NCBI GenBank assembly: GCA_028278625.1
Contig: JANQDY010000188.1
Location: forward strand, 1-42,660
DNA from: Thermodesulfobacteriota bacterium
GTDB taxonomy: Bacteria; Desulfobacterota; DSM-4660; Desulfatiglandales; Desulfatiglandaceae
Length of the DNA: 42,660 nt
Reading direction: 5' to 3'
Under the pieces are notes generated by a model. The model was not told the DNA's origin, searched no databases, and saw only the letters and a program-made list of their open reading frames with translations. Shown in pieces: positions 8,018 to 17,296 of the stretch (within the stretch, counting starts at the first letter, position 1; each line of letters starts with the position of its first letter). The translations under genes and the position numbers were made by a program.

Positions 8018-10291
8018 TTACCCCTCTTCCTCCATTGCTTTCAAGATCTTTTCCGGAGTAATGGGCAGATCCTTGCACCGGTATCCCGTGGCGTGGTAGA
8101 CCGCATCCGAAATAGCGGGTGCCGTGGGAGACGCAAGCCCTTCGCCGCACTCTTTGGCACCCATGGGACCCTCCGGCTCAAAGGTGTCGATGTGCTCCAC
8201 CGCGCTGGGGGGCATGTCAAGGGCCGTGGGCATTTTGTAATCCAGAAAATTGGTATTGAGGGTCTTTCCGTCCTGCATCACAAACTGTTCCGAAAGCGCG
8301 TACCCCAATCCCATCTGGATGGAACCGGCCAATTGCCCCTCGACCCCTTTGGGATTGATGACGGTGCCGCAGTCGTGGGCCGTCCACATCTGTTTCACAT
8401 CCACTTTGCCAGTTTCCCGGTCCACCTCCACCATGGCCACCTGAGCGCCGAACCCGAAGGCAGGGGTTACGAGCCCCTTGTCCCTGGGGGTGTAGTACCC
8501 ATGGGCGATCAGGGGTTCGCCCCGTTTGGCTTTCTGGACCATGGCCACCACATCACCGAACGGCACCGCTTTTTTGGGTCGGTTTTTGGGCTGAACCATG
8601 CCGTTCTTACATTCCATCTCATAAATCACGTTGGCATTCAGATAGGCTGACAGCGCACCAAAAAGCTTTTCCTTGATTTTCCTGGCGGCATCAACCACCG
8701 CATTACCGGCCATGAGCGTCACCCGGCTTCCCCAAGCCCCCAGATCGGCCTGTGGCGTGGTGGCGGTATCCGCGGATGTGACACGGATATCTTCCATATT
8801 CAAGCCCAGTTCCTCGGCCAGGATCTGCTTCAGCGCCGTGTCGCATCCCTGCCCGATGTCCGAGGCCATGGTGAGCAAATGAACGGTACCGTCCGTAAAA
8901 ACCCTCACCTCGGCCGCTGAAAAGGGATACTGGGTATTGAACCAGTTGAACACGCCGCCGGAAATGAAGCTGTAGCAACCGATGCCGATGCCCTGCCCCG
9001 GTTTCAGATCTTTTCTGCGCTCCTTCCAGTTGCTCATGCGGGCCACTGTTTCAATGGATTCCTTAAACCCGCAGCTCGATATGGTGGCAACATCGGGAAT
9101 CTTGTCACCGCTCACCTGGGCGTTTTTGAGACGCAGATCCACCGGGTCGATACCCAGGGCCTCGGCCGCCAGATTCATCTGGATTTCGGAAGCGTAGAGG
9201 GACTGGGGCGCTCCGAATCCGCGCATGGCGCTGGCAGGCGGCTTGTTGGTGTAGGCATGCCGGCCGAAAAACCGATAGTTGGGATACCGGTATAGCATGG
9301 CGCCAAAGTTGCCGCAAAGAAAGGTGGCAGTGGGCCCCATGGCATTATAGGCCCCGCCGTCCAGAACAATCTGGAGATCCTTGGCCACCAGGGTGCCGTC
9401 TTTTTTGAACCCCACCTTGGAATGGAGCGTCATGGGGTGACGCCTTCGGCCGGTAAGAAATTCCTCCTCCCTGGTGAGGGTGAATTTCACGGCACGGCCC
9501 GTTTCCTTGGCCATGAAAGCGGCGCAGAACTCCCAGGTGCGAAGCTCCATCTTTCCGCCAAAACCACCCCCCACAAAAGGCTTGATCACCCGAATGTCGT
9601 TTTCCCGCATCTCAAGGGTTGACGCCAGCAGGCACTGTACGATGTAAGGGGTCTGGGTTGAGGTCCAGAGGGTAATGCGGCCGTCCAGATCCACCTGGGC
9701 CAGGGCCGAACAGGGCTCCAGATAGGCATGGCTCACGGCGTGCACGTTGAAGGTATCTTCCCGAACATAATCCGATTCCGCGAATCCCTTGTCCACATCG
9801 CCGTACTGGATCTTTCGGTTGACGCTCACATTACCGGGACAATAGTCGTGAATGGCCGGGGCCCCTTCCCTGGTGGACGCATCGATGTCATACAACCCTT
9901 CTATGGGCTCATATTCCACTTGAATCAGTTCAAGGGCTTCCCGAGCGGTTTCCTTGTCAACGGCCGCAACGGCCGCCACTTCGTCACCAATGAATCGCAC
10001 CTTGTCCAAGGCCAGGGCGTATTCGTCCTGGGTGTCGGCGAAAAGCCGCCAGTTGCCGTACTTCACCTTTGGAATATCTTCTCCCGTAATGACGCTCTTG
10101 ACGCCTTGAAGGGCTTTGGCTTTGCTGGTATCGATGTTGACGATCCGCGCGTGAGGCAGCGGGCTTCTCAGAATCTGGCCAAAAAGCATTCCCGGCAATT
10201 TCATGTCATCGGTGTAGACGGCGGATCCCCTCGCTTTGGCCACGGCATCGTTTCTCGGCACATCTTTTCCCACGATACTGAATTGTTCCAT
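8018..10291 (-). CDS. Xanthine-dehydrogenase-family molybdopterin-binding large subunit
   Basis: This 757-residue catalytic subunit of a molybdenum hydroxylase binds the molybdopterin cofactor and hydroxylates or reductively dehydroxylates a ring or aldehyde carbon. Visible motifs: GSAVYTDDMKLPGMLFGQILRS at the N-terminus, KPFVGGGFGGKME (Mo-cofactor loop, about 240), AMRGFGAPQ (about 350), GQGCDTALKQILAEELG (about 480) and the C-terminal AKECGEG, which carries the active-site glutamate. Overall it resembles the 4-hydroxybenzoyl-CoA reductase/aldehyde oxidase branch more than true xanthine dehydrogenase, but the substrate cannot be fixed by eye. It starts three bases after the FAD subunit stop, with an AAAGGA ribosome site, so the three subunits are tightly coupled in the order FeS, FAD, Mo. 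Confidence 0.92.
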   Translation of the reverse strand: MEQFSIVGKDVPRNDAVAKARGSAVYTDDMKLPGMLFGQILRSPLPHARIVNIDTSKAKALQGVKSVITGEDIPKVKYGNWRLFADTQDEYALALDKVRFIGDEVAAVAAVDKETAREALELIQVEYEPIEGLYDIDASTREGAPAIHDYCPGNVSVNRKIQYGDVDKGFAESDYVREDTFNVHAVSHAYLEPCSALAQVDLDGRITLWTSTQTPYIVQCLLASTLEMRENDIRVIKPFVGGGFGGKMELRTWEFCAAFMAKETGRAVKFTLTREEEFLTGRRRHPMTLHSKVGFKKDGTLVAKDLQIVLDGGAYNAMGPTATFLCGNFGAMLYRYPNYRFFGRHAYTNKPPASAMRGFGAPQSLYASEIQMNLAAEALGIDPVDLRLKNAQVSGDKIPDVATISSCGFKESIETVARMSNWKERRKDLKPGQGIGIGCYSFISGGVFNWFNTQYPFSAAEVRVFTDGTVHLLTMASDIGQGCDTALKQILAEELGLNMEDIRVTSADTATTPQADLGAWGSRVTLMAGNAVVDAARKIKEKLFGALSAYLNANVIYEMECKNGMVQPKNRPKKAVPFGDVVAMVQKAKRGEPLIAHGYYTPRDKGLVTPAFGFGAQVAMVEVDRETGKVDVKQMWTAHDCGTVINPKGVEGQLAGSIQMGLGYALSEQFVMQDGKTLNTNFLDYKMPTALDMPPSAVEHIDTFEPEGPMGAKECGEGLASPTAPAISDAVYHATGYRCKDLPITPEKILKAMEEEG

Positions 10292-10294
10292 TGA

Positions 10295-11179
10295 TCATTC
10301 CTTTCTCATGTTCAAGGCCCGGTCGCGGGCTTCCATAAGGGCCCTTCGCGTTAAGACCGCCACCATTTTTTTTCGGTAATCCGCGCTGGATCTCACATCG
10401 GTGATGGGTTGGGATTCATGGGAGGCTGCGGTCCCTGCCGCTTGGATGATATCCTCACTTAGAGGGTTTCCACGCACAACGCTTTCAGCCTTTACAGCGC
10501 GCATGGGAACCGGTGCCACGGCGCCCAGGAAAATGTTGACCTGACGGCAGGTATCGCCCTCCATACGCACCATGACACCGACACATACCGCGGAAATATC
10601 CACTTTGCCGCGAGCGGAAATATGCTGATAGGAGACACCCGCGTCCGATGGGGGTGCCGGAACCATAATCGCGGTCACTATTTCGCCGGGACCAAGAGCG
10701 GTTTGGCCGGGCCCTTTGAAGAGTTTCTCAAGGGCCAAGCGCTTCTCTCCCTGGGCGCCTCTGATCACCGCTTCGGCGTTCATGGCCAGCAGCGTGGGCG
10801 CATTGTCCGCAGAAGGGGCCGCGTTACAGAGATTGCCGGCCACGGTTCCCATGTTCCGGATCTGTACATTGGCGGTTTCCTTGGCCGCCGCCGCGATGGC
10901 CGGATAGTGTTCCAGGATGTCCGGATGAATGGCCACATCCGCCAAAAGGGCTGTTGCGCCGATTTTCAAACCCTGTTTCGGGTCAAAGGTGATGGCATCC
11001 AATCCCTTAATCTGTTTAAGGGCGATGACATACTTGGGTTTCAGAAGGCCGTGGTTCATTTTGACCAGCAGGTCTGTTCCCCCTGCCAGTAAATGGGTCC
11101 CCTCTCCATGCGACAGGAGAAGCTTGTGCGCTTCATCAAGGCTTTGCGGTGCAAAATACTCGAATTTTGGCAGTGTCAT
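10295..11179 (-). CDS. Molybdenum hydroxylase FAD-binding medium subunit
   Basis: This 294-residue flavoprotein subunit of the same enzyme passes electrons between the iron-sulfur subunit and an external partner. It has the CoxM/FAD_binding_5 pattern: LLAGGTDLLVKMNHGL (about 32-47), GATALLADVA, and QIRNMGTVAGNLCNAAPSAD (about 108-127), which holds the flavin. It lacks the 4Fe-4S insertion seen in the beta subunit of some 4-hydroxybenzoyl-CoA reductases. The start is set at the ATG at 11179, preceded by GAGGT at seven bases, rather than the upstream GTG at 11185. It begins 16 bp after the FeS subunit stop. Confidence 0.92.
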   Translation of the reverse strand: MTLPKFEYFAPQSLDEAHKLLLSHGEGTHLLAGGTDLLVKMNHGLLKPKYVIALKQIKGLDAITFDPKQGLKIGATALLADVAIHPDILEHYPAIAAAAKETANVQIRNMGTVAGNLCNAAPSADNAPTLLAMNAEAVIRGAQGEKRLALEKLFKGPGQTALGPGEIVTAIMVPAPPSDAGVSYQHISARGKVDISAVCVGVMVRMEGDTCRQVNIFLGAVAPVPMRAVKAESVVRGNPLSEDIIQAAGTAASHESQPITDVRSSADYRKKMVAVLTRRALMEARDRALNMRKE

Positions 11180-11195
11180 GTTCACACCTCATCAT

Positions 11196-11672
11196 TTAGG
11201 ATTGTTTCATTTTTTCTGCGGCATCTGAAATCGCATCGACGATTTGAATGTAACCGGTGCAGCGGCACAAATGGCCGGAAAGACCTTCCCTGATCTCCTG
11301 TTCAGTGGGGGAACTGTGTTGGCTTAAAAGATAGGCCGCCGACATCTCCATGCCGGAAGTGCAGAACCCGCACTGGATGGCCCCCTTTTCCACAAATGCC
11401 TCCTGGATGGGATGAAGCTCACTGCCCGAAGGCGCCAGCCCTTCCACGGTTTGAATCTCCATCCCTTGTACCTCAAGGGCCAGGGTCAAACATGAGTTGA
11501 CGCTTCGCCCGTTCACCAGCACCGTACAGGCGCCACAGTCACCGGAACCACAACCCAGCTTGGTCCCGGTCAGATTCAGGTCCTCACGGAGCACCTCATT
11601 CAGGGTGCGCCACGGATCAACGGCCAGTGAATACATATCTCCGTTAATCTTAAGCTCGATGGGGTGTTTCAT
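11196..11672 (-). CDS. Molybdenum hydroxylase 2Fe-2S small subunit
   Basis: This 158-residue iron-sulfur subunit has two clusters. The N-terminal plant-ferredoxin-like domain has CGSGDCGACTVLVNG followed by a fourth cysteine (NSC), and the C-terminal four-helix domain has CGFCTSGM and CRCTGY, the eight ligands expected for the family. It is the first gene of the operon (FeS-FAD-Mo-TetR). A strong ribosome site (AAGGAGA) precedes the ATG. The upstream 200 bp hold an inverted repeat likely bound by the downstream TetR protein. The cytoplasmic location is inferred from the absence of a twin-arginine leader. Confidence 0.94.
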   Translation of the reverse strand: MKHPIELKINGDMYSLAVDPWRTLNEVLREDLNLTGTKLGCGSGDCGACTVLVNGRSVNSCLTLALEVQGMEIQTVEGLAPSGSELHPIQEAFVEKGAIQCGFCTSGMEMSAAYLLSQHSSPTEQEIREGLSGHLCRCTGYIQIVDAISDAAEKMKQS

Positions 11673-11698
11673 TGCATTGTCTCCTTCTGGCTCTCCAA

Positions 11699-11757
11699 AT
11701 TAGACGCAAGAACTATCATGAATACATTTGATCCACATATTAGACGCTATGTCTAAT
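11699..11757 (-). promoter_or_regulatory. Palindromic operator upstream of the molybdenum hydroxylase operon
   Basis: ATTAGACGCTATGTCTAAT at 11739-11757 is a perfect inverted repeat with 7-bp arms and a 5-bp centre, the size expected for a TetR dimer. A half-site ATTAGACGC recurs at 11699-11707, 40 bp closer to the gene. Both lie between the FeS subunit start and the end of the next gene. Assignment to the TetR protein at 7286-7912 is inferred. Confidence 0.65.
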
Positions 11758-11872
11758 CATGTCAAGCGGAATTTTCAAGTGAAGGGGGCGCGTTGTCTCT
11801 TTGTTGACTTTTTTCGGCTTGATGAGGCCTAAAGGGCCTAAGAATGGGCGTATGAAAAAGGCTGCTGCGCGC

Positions 11873-13192
11873 TCAAGGGGAGCCAGCGGCCCGGACCAGG
11901 TTTTTTGACTTCACCATTTTTCGAACACGGCCGGGCGCAGCCAGCCAGATAAAGAGGCACGAAAAGGCAAGATTCACGGCACAAAGCCCAAAGGCAAGAA
12001 AGTAGTTGCCCCAAATATCCCTGAGCCACCCATCGATCCAAGGACCGATGGCGCCGCCCAGTCCGCCGCCAATGCATATCACGGCGAAAATGGCACCAAA
12101 TGAACGGCCCAGAAAAATATCCGCACTAACGGAAGGAAAGAGCGGGGCCGCGGCACCATAGCCCAGGCCAAAAAGAAGGGCAAAAGCAAAGGGCAGGATC
12201 GATCCCCGAATACTCGAAAAAAGCATAAGGCTCGCAATTCCGGCAACGGTCAACAGGCCGGCCAGGGTGTTGGCCCGTTCTCTTCCGGTGACGTCCGACA
12301 GATATCCAAAAATGATTTTACCGGCTGATCCCGCAATCCCCAGAAAGCCGAAGTAATCCGCGGCAACCGTCCGCTCAAGACCGGCGTCCACCATTGCGGA
12401 TACGGAATGCAACAGTATGCCCTGATAAACATAGGAGGCAAAAAAGAAGGATGCCACCAGGAACCAGAATCGTCGGGTCCTGACCGCTGAACCCAGGTGC
12501 CAATCAATGCTGGCCCACGCGTCATCCACAACCATCATGACCCTTGAGACGCCCGAAACCCCGGAATCCCCGGCAGAATCACGGCCGTCCGGCATAAGAT
12601 CCATATCCTGGGGCTGCCTGCGTGACAGCATAAAATTCAGGGGGCCGACCACCAAAAGCACCACACCCGCCATAAAAAGATAGGTCATCCGCCAACCAAA
12701 ACTCCCGATGGCCCTTTCAGCCAGGGGAATAATGAAGAGCATCCCGAACCCGATGCCCGACATGGCGGTCCCAACAGCCAGGCCCCGTTTATGTTCGAAC
12801 CATTTGGGGATGAAGGCCGAGTGGGAGGAAAAAGCCATGAAACTCACGCCGACACCCCCCAGCAACCCGTAAGAAAGTCGAAAATACCACAGGCTATTGG
12901 CATGACTTGTCAGAACCAGCGCCAGGGCCAATAAAACCGATCCAACAGGCATTACGATTCTGGGTCCAAAACGGTCTTGAAGGTGTCCCACAGCAACACC
13001 CATGAGCGCCTGGCTGATGACAAAAATGGAAAAAACACTGGAGGACTCGGCTTTGGTCCAGGCAAAGGCCTCTGCGATGGCCAGGAAGAATACGGAATAT
13101 GAGTACCAAATCCCGAAAGTCACGCCCAGGGTTACAAAAGCCACCCCGACAACGATCCATCCATAAAAAATCGCCGGGCCTTTTCTTTCCAT
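11873..13192 (-). CDS. MFS transporter (monocarboxylate/oxalate-formate-like)
   Basis: This 439-residue integral membrane protein has about twelve hydrophobic segments. The first half starts with FYGWIVVGVAFVTLGVTFGIWYSYSVF and contains GHLQDRFGPRIVMPVGS, the MFS motif-A loop between helices 2 and 3. The second half contains FGYLSDVTGRERANTL, the equivalent loop between helices 8 and 9, and LLFGLGYGAAAPLFPSVSADIFLGRSFG, which is common in OFA-type transporters. A hydrophilic loop with an RRQPQDMDLMPDGRDSAGDSG segment separates the halves. It lies downstream of the flavin oxidoreductase on the same strand and may be the last gene of the minus-strand catabolic run. The likely substrate class is an organic acid; specificity is unknown. 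Confidence 0.9.
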   Translation of the reverse strand: MERKGPAIFYGWIVVGVAFVTLGVTFGIWYSYSVFFLAIAEAFAWTKAESSSVFSIFVISQALMGVAVGHLQDRFGPRIVMPVGSVLLALALVLTSHANSLWYFRLSYGLLGGVGVSFMAFSSHSAFIPKWFEHKRGLAVGTAMSGIGFGMLFIIPLAERAIGSFGWRMTYLFMAGVVLLVVGPLNFMLSRRQPQDMDLMPDGRDSAGDSGVSGVSRVMMVVDDAWASIDWHLGSAVRTRRFWFLVASFFFASYVYQGILLHSVSAMVDAGLERTVAADYFGFLGIAGSAGKIIFGYLSDVTGRERANTLAGLLTVAGIASLMLFSSIRGSILPFAFALLFGLGYGAAAPLFPSVSADIFLGRSFGAIFAVICIGGGLGGAIGPWIDGWLRDIWGNYFLAFGLCAVNLAFSCLFIWLAAPGRVRKMVKSKNLVRAAGSP

Positions 13193-13289
13193 TTAAACCT
13201 GATCCAGGTATTGCCCTGCCACCGTCTTTGGCTTCACTTCCGGTGCCTTTTATCGGACAGCCGAAAGAGCCGTTTCCAGGGGAAGTGGA

Positions 13290-14255
13290 TCAATCCGCGG
13301 CAAGGGTTTTAATCACGTGGGTCGCTTCCGACATGATACGCTCAAACAACGCCTTCACCGTGGGAATATCATGGACCATACCGACCCCCTGGCCACAGGA
13401 CATGATCCCGATCCCGAGATCTCCCTCCCGATACATCTCCTTGGCCCTCACACCGCTCACCACATCCAGGATTTGGGAACGTTCCGCCTGTTTGGACTCC
13501 AGTTCCGCGCACTTAAGGGCAGCGGCGTTCTTCCACACCCGATGGGTGGCGCCGAGGGATCGCATTACCAGCATGGTATCCAGTTCGCTGGCATGGACGA
13601 GGCCCTGCTTCACGTGGTCGTGAAGGGGGGCCTCTTGGGTTGCCAGAAGCCGGGTGCCCATGATCACGCCCTCCGCACCCAGTGACAGGATCGCCGCCAG
13701 CCCCCTGCCGTCCGTGACCCCGCCGCCGGCGATCACCGGAACCGCAAGGCAATCCACTGCCCGACGCGTCAGGACCAGGGTTCCCACATCCAGTTTGCCC
13801 GTGGCGCCGCCGTTTTCATACCCCACCACCGTCACCACATCCGCGCCCATTCCCTGGACTTTCAGCCCGTACCTTACCCCCACGCATTTGTGGATCCATA
13901 TCAAGCCTGCTTCCTTGAATCGTGCGCAGAGGGCTTCGGGTGCCGAATGCCCGGAAGTCTCCACCACCTTGATCCCCTTTTCCAGAATTACATCCAGGTA
14001 TTCATCGTTGTCAACGGGTCGCATGGCGGGAAAGAGGTTGAGATTCACACCAAAAGGCTGATCCGTAAGCGTCAAAAGGCGATCCAGTGCGTCGGAAAAA
14101 GACTCGCGGTTTTGGTATATGGCCGATGCCAGTATGCCCAGGCCCCCGGCCTCGGAAATGGCAGCGGTAAAATCGGCTGTGGACAAATGCATCATGCCCC
14201 CCCCTAAGATAGGATACCGAATGCCCAACAGATCCGTGATCTTTGTTTTCAACAT
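13290..14255 (-). CDS. Nitronate-monooxygenase-like FMN oxidoreductase
   Basis: This 321-residue TIM-barrel flavoprotein belongs to the NPD/2-nitropropane dioxygenase family (YrpB/FabK group). The N-terminal RYPILGGGMMHLSTADFTAAISEAGGLGILAS (family start), the central VVGYENGGATGK, and PVIAGGGVTDGRGLAAILSLGAEGVIMGTRLLAT, which binds the FMN phosphate, are all present. True class I nitronate monooxygenases carry EAGGHRG with a catalytic histidine at the central motif; here it reads ENGGATG, with no histidine. It is therefore better called a family member of unknown reaction, perhaps an enoyl or quinone reductase. It sits between the AOR and MFS genes on the same strand, with gaps of about 100 bp on each side. 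Confidence 0.85.
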   Translation of the reverse strand: MLKTKITDLLGIRYPILGGGMMHLSTADFTAAISEAGGLGILASAIYQNRESFSDALDRLLTLTDQPFGVNLNLFPAMRPVDNDEYLDVILEKGIKVVETSGHSAPEALCARFKEAGLIWIHKCVGVRYGLKVQGMGADVVTVVGYENGGATGKLDVGTLVLTRRAVDCLAVPVIAGGGVTDGRGLAAILSLGAEGVIMGTRLLATQEAPLHDHVKQGLVHASELDTMLVMRSLGATHRVWKNAAALKCAELESKQAERSQILDVVSGVRAKEMYREGDLGIGIMSCGQGVGMVHDIPTVKALFERIMSEATHVIKTLAAD

Positions 14256-14359
14256 GGCTCGCTCAACTCCTTGATCAATGTTTAAACCCTTTCATCGTCT
14301 GTTCGCAAGTGAAAATCGAATCTTCTCTCTTCAGGAAAAAATCAAGCGAGGTCGCGGCA

Positions 14360-16039
14360 CTACATCTCTTCAAATACGGCTTTCAGATCCGTTCTGGGTA
14401 CGTCAAATACCGTGTTGGCGGGCAGAAGCGGCTCCCTCTCCATAAACTCGGGCAAGCGGTCGGTCGCATCCGTGATCCCCGCGGCCCCATTAAACCCCTT
14501 CTCCTCTCTCAGAGCGGCCTTTACCATTTCCACCAGTCTCGCCCCATCACATTCCACACCGCACAAATTCTCAATGAGATCCGCACAAATTTGAAAATTG
14601 CCCATGAGGAGCGAAAAATAGCAAAACCCAACACTGTCCATGAGCATCATGTTCATCTGAGCCGTTCTTGATCGATCCGCATGTCCCAAGGGCGACAGGT
14701 TTTCTTCAGCCACAAAACCGGCCGTGTGATCCGCCCCCTGTGGACTTGTAGCGTAGGTGACGCCCACCCCCTTCATGGCCCGGGCGCAATGGGCCGGAAT
14801 GGCCTGTCCCTTCACCGCCGCAACTCTTTCAACCCCGAAGGCCCGGCCGGTAAAGGCCGCGCCATTGCCCAGCACCCTCCCCAGAACAGACCCCTGGCCG
14901 ATCTCGTTCACCAGCGACATGGCTTGAGCTGCATCACTGAACTCGAAAAGGCCGCACTCCCCCAAAACCCCCATTGCCGAACCCACTTCAATGGTGTCCA
15001 GTCCGTAGTCGTCACATTTACGTTCCATGGCCGCCACCGTATCCAGATCGTCAATGCCCAGGTTGGCGCCCATCATGGCCAGAGATTCGTACTCCAGTCC
15101 CGAGGTGAGGTATCTCCCCCATTTGTCATGATAGATATTGGAACATTTGACAAGGCATCCGGGCATACACCCGTGGGTCATGTTTCCGCCTCGCTTTTCC
15201 TGAAGTTCGGCCATCTTGCGGGATGAAATGCCGTCAAATCCCTCAAAAGAGCCTTTTCGGTGGTTCAGTGTCGGCAAACTGCCACGCTCGTTGGCGAAAG
15301 CAATCATCCCGGCCGTGCCCTGGGATCTGAAAAATCCGGTGCGAGGGTTGTTTTGAATGGTTTGGACCACTTCCCTGCGGTTGGCTTTAAAAAGCCATGG
15401 CCCCACGGGTTTCCGGGTTTTGCACCCGGTATCGTCGATCACAACCGCTTTAAGCCCCTTGGATCCCATGACCGCGCCCAGTCCGCCCCTGCCGCAGTGA
15501 CGACTGGGAAGACCATTGGTATCCGTTATGGCAACGGTGGCGGCGCTCATGCCCATTTCGCCACAAGGCCCGATGGAAGCGATCGCCACCCGGCCATATC
15601 TTTCCCTCAACTTTTCACATACTTGGTAATTGCCCAGCATCGTCAATTCGGGAGCTGCTTCCAGCCTGATGTCCTCTTTTTGAACCACCAGAACGTGGCT
15701 CCCCGGATCGGATTGACCTTCCACAACAATCGCTTTCACCCCGAGCCTGCCCAATTTGTAGGCCACCGTACCACCGGCGTTGGCCTCTTTGATTCCGAAA
15801 GTCAATGGGCTCTTGGCCCCCACGGACAATCTGGCGGAATTGGGCACCGAGCTGCCCGCAAAAAGTCCCGGTGCAAATACCAATTTGTTACCCATTCCCA
15901 ACGGATGGGTTGTGGGGTCCACCTCCAACGTTAGCATTCGATCGATCAAAGACCGGCCCCCAAGAAGGGAAAATTCCTCGACACAACGCTCTTCTCGGAT
16001 GTGGCAATTATTCATATCTACCCTGATGATGGTATTCAT
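14360..16039 (-). CDS. aor: Aldehyde:ferredoxin oxidoreductase (tungsten pterin type)
   Basis: This 559-residue member of the AOR family, slightly shorter than the usual 600 or so, oxidises aldehydes to acids with ferredoxin or reduces activated acids in the reverse direction. The cluster cysteines appear as C291, C295, C299 (CMPGCLVKC, spacing x3/x3) with a distal C473 in DSVGFCYF. The N-terminal pterin domain has AGSSVPNSARLSVGAKSPLT and RHCGRGGLGAVMGSKGLKAVV. Start codon ATG at 16039 has AGAGG six bases upstream. It follows the zinc alcohol dehydrogenase, suggesting sequential alcohol to aldehyde to acid oxidation. The family sometimes works with separate electron-transfer partners, none of which is seen here. 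Confidence 0.92.
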   Translation of the reverse strand: MNTIIRVDMNNCHIREERCVEEFSLLGGRSLIDRMLTLEVDPTTHPLGMGNKLVFAPGLFAGSSVPNSARLSVGAKSPLTFGIKEANAGGTVAYKLGRLGVKAIVVEGQSDPGSHVLVVQKEDIRLEAAPELTMLGNYQVCEKLRERYGRVAIASIGPCGEMGMSAATVAITDTNGLPSRHCGRGGLGAVMGSKGLKAVVIDDTGCKTRKPVGPWLFKANRREVVQTIQNNPRTGFFRSQGTAGMIAFANERGSLPTLNHRKGSFEGFDGISSRKMAELQEKRGGNMTHGCMPGCLVKCSNIYHDKWGRYLTSGLEYESLAMMGANLGIDDLDTVAAMERKCDDYGLDTIEVGSAMGVLGECGLFEFSDAAQAMSLVNEIGQGSVLGRVLGNGAAFTGRAFGVERVAAVKGQAIPAHCARAMKGVGVTYATSPQGADHTAGFVAEENLSPLGHADRSRTAQMNMMLMDSVGFCYFSLLMGNFQICADLIENLCGVECDGARLVEMVKAALREEKGFNGAAGITDATDRLPEFMEREPLLPANTVFDVPRTDLKAVFEEM

Positions 16040-16057
16040 TAGAACCTCTGTTGTTTA

Positions 16058-16070
16058 TCGTTATTAACGA
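16058..16070. repeat. Short palindrome between adh and aor
   Basis: TCGTTATTAACGA is a 13-bp perfect palindrome about the central T, located just upstream of the aor ribosome site in the 65-bp gap after the alcohol dehydrogenase. It could be an operator or a chance AT-rich symmetry; no partner site was found. Confidence 0.3.
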
Positions 16071-16104
16071 ACAAGAATGTCATCCCTATCATTCAAAACC
16101 GGAT

Positions 16105-17214
16105 CTAATCCCCGTAAAGAACAACGCCCCTTGCGTTCTTTCCCGCTGCCAAATCCTCGAACCCCCTTTGTATTTCCCCAAAAGGATACCGTCCCGTCAC
16201 CAACGGGTCCAATTTGAGTCTGCCGTTCCGGTAGAGGTCCAGAAGTACGTTCAAATGGACCCTGCCGTCACAGGATCCGTAGTAACTTCCGAGAATCGAT
16301 TTTTCGAGAAGCGGTAGTTCAAACATGGGAAGGGTCAGTTTCTCCTGAAGTCCGGGGACACCCACGATAACGGCAACCCCCCCCCTTCGAACCATGGCAA
16401 AACACGTTTTGGCCGTCTCCGATTTTCCAAGGGCTTCAAAGGCATAGTCGACACCCAATTGGTCGGTAATCTCCATTACGGTTAGAACGGGATCTTCTTT
16501 GTCGGCATTGACGGTGTGGGTGGCGCCGAATTCCTTTGCAAAGGCCAATTTATTGTCCAGCACATCCACCGCAATAATTGTCGTGGCATTGGCCAAAACC
16601 GCCCCTTGAATGACGTTCAACCCGATGCCGCCGGTCCCCACCACGGCCACCGTGCTACCGGGTGCCACCTTCGCCGTATTCAGAACAGCACCCACCCCCG
16701 TGATAACGGCGCAGCCGACAATTGAGGCCACATCAAGTGGCAGATCCTTGTCAATGGGCAATACGCTCCGCTCATCCAGGACATTGTATTGGGAAAAAGT
16801 GCCAACACCCATCATGGAATGAATATTCAGATCACCTTTTCTCAACCGATATGTGCCGTCCAGCAGTGTACCGCCTCTGACCTTGTCTTTTTCCTCACAG
16901 AGATTGTGCTGCCCTTTCAGGCAATAGGTACACCCGCCGCAAACAGGGACCCAAACCGCAAGAACGTGGTCTCCCGGCTTGACCTTTCTCACCTTTTCGC
17001 CCACCTCCACAACCACGCCGGCGCCTTCGTGTCCGGCAACGCAGGGAAGCGGGGGCATCGGCAGGGTTCCGTGGAGAATCGACAAATCCGTATGACAGAG
17101 ACCGGCGGCCTTGTATTGAACCAGTACCTCGTTTTCCTTTGGAGGATCCAGTTCAAGTTCTTCAATGACCAGCGGTCTGTTATATTCATATAGGACGGCG
17201 GCTTTTGTTTTCAT
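16105..17214 (-). CDS. Zinc-dependent alcohol dehydrogenase (MDR family)
   Basis: This 369-residue medium-chain dehydrogenase has ligands for both zinc sites. Catalytic zinc: C40 in AGLCHTD and H62 in AGHEGAG. Structural zinc: CGGCTYCLKGQHNLC (92-106), giving the four-cysteine lobe. The Rossmann fingerprint VGTGGIGLNVIQGA lies near 190, and VDVLDNK follows, with an aspartate at the end of beta-2 that favours NAD+. It looks closest to the class III / Zn-ADH group that acts on primary alcohols. A clear ribosome site (AAGGGAGA) precedes the ATG. It lies between the TRAP permease and the AOR gene on one strand, which supports a role in oxidising an imported or internally generated alcohol. Confidence 0.92.
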   Translation of the reverse strand: MKTKAAVLYEYNRPLVIEELELDPPKENEVLVQYKAAGLCHTDLSILHGTLPMPPLPCVAGHEGAGVVVEVGEKVRKVKPGDHVLAVWVPVCGGCTYCLKGQHNLCEEKDKVRGGTLLDGTYRLRKGDLNIHSMMGVGTFSQYNVLDERSVLPIDKDLPLDVASIVGCAVITGVGAVLNTAKVAPGSTVAVVGTGGIGLNVIQGAVLANATTIIAVDVLDNKLAFAKEFGATHTVNADKEDPVLTVMEITDQLGVDYAFEALGKSETAKTCFAMVRRGGVAVIVGVPGLQEKLTLPMFELPLLEKSILGSYYGSCDGRVHLNVLLDLYRNGRLKLDPLVTGRYPFGEIQRGFEDLAAGKNARGVVLYGD

Positions 17215-17296
17215 TGTTATCTCCCTTCATTCCTTATAAATTTGCCAATTGGCATTCTCCCAGGTGGGCCCAAAGATCAAACAAGAAGCCAAGCTT

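Noticed and set aside
11825..11840. AGGCC-TAAAG-GGCCT possible terminator near the MFS gene end
   Set aside because: Only 5-bp arms and no T-run; not enough to call.
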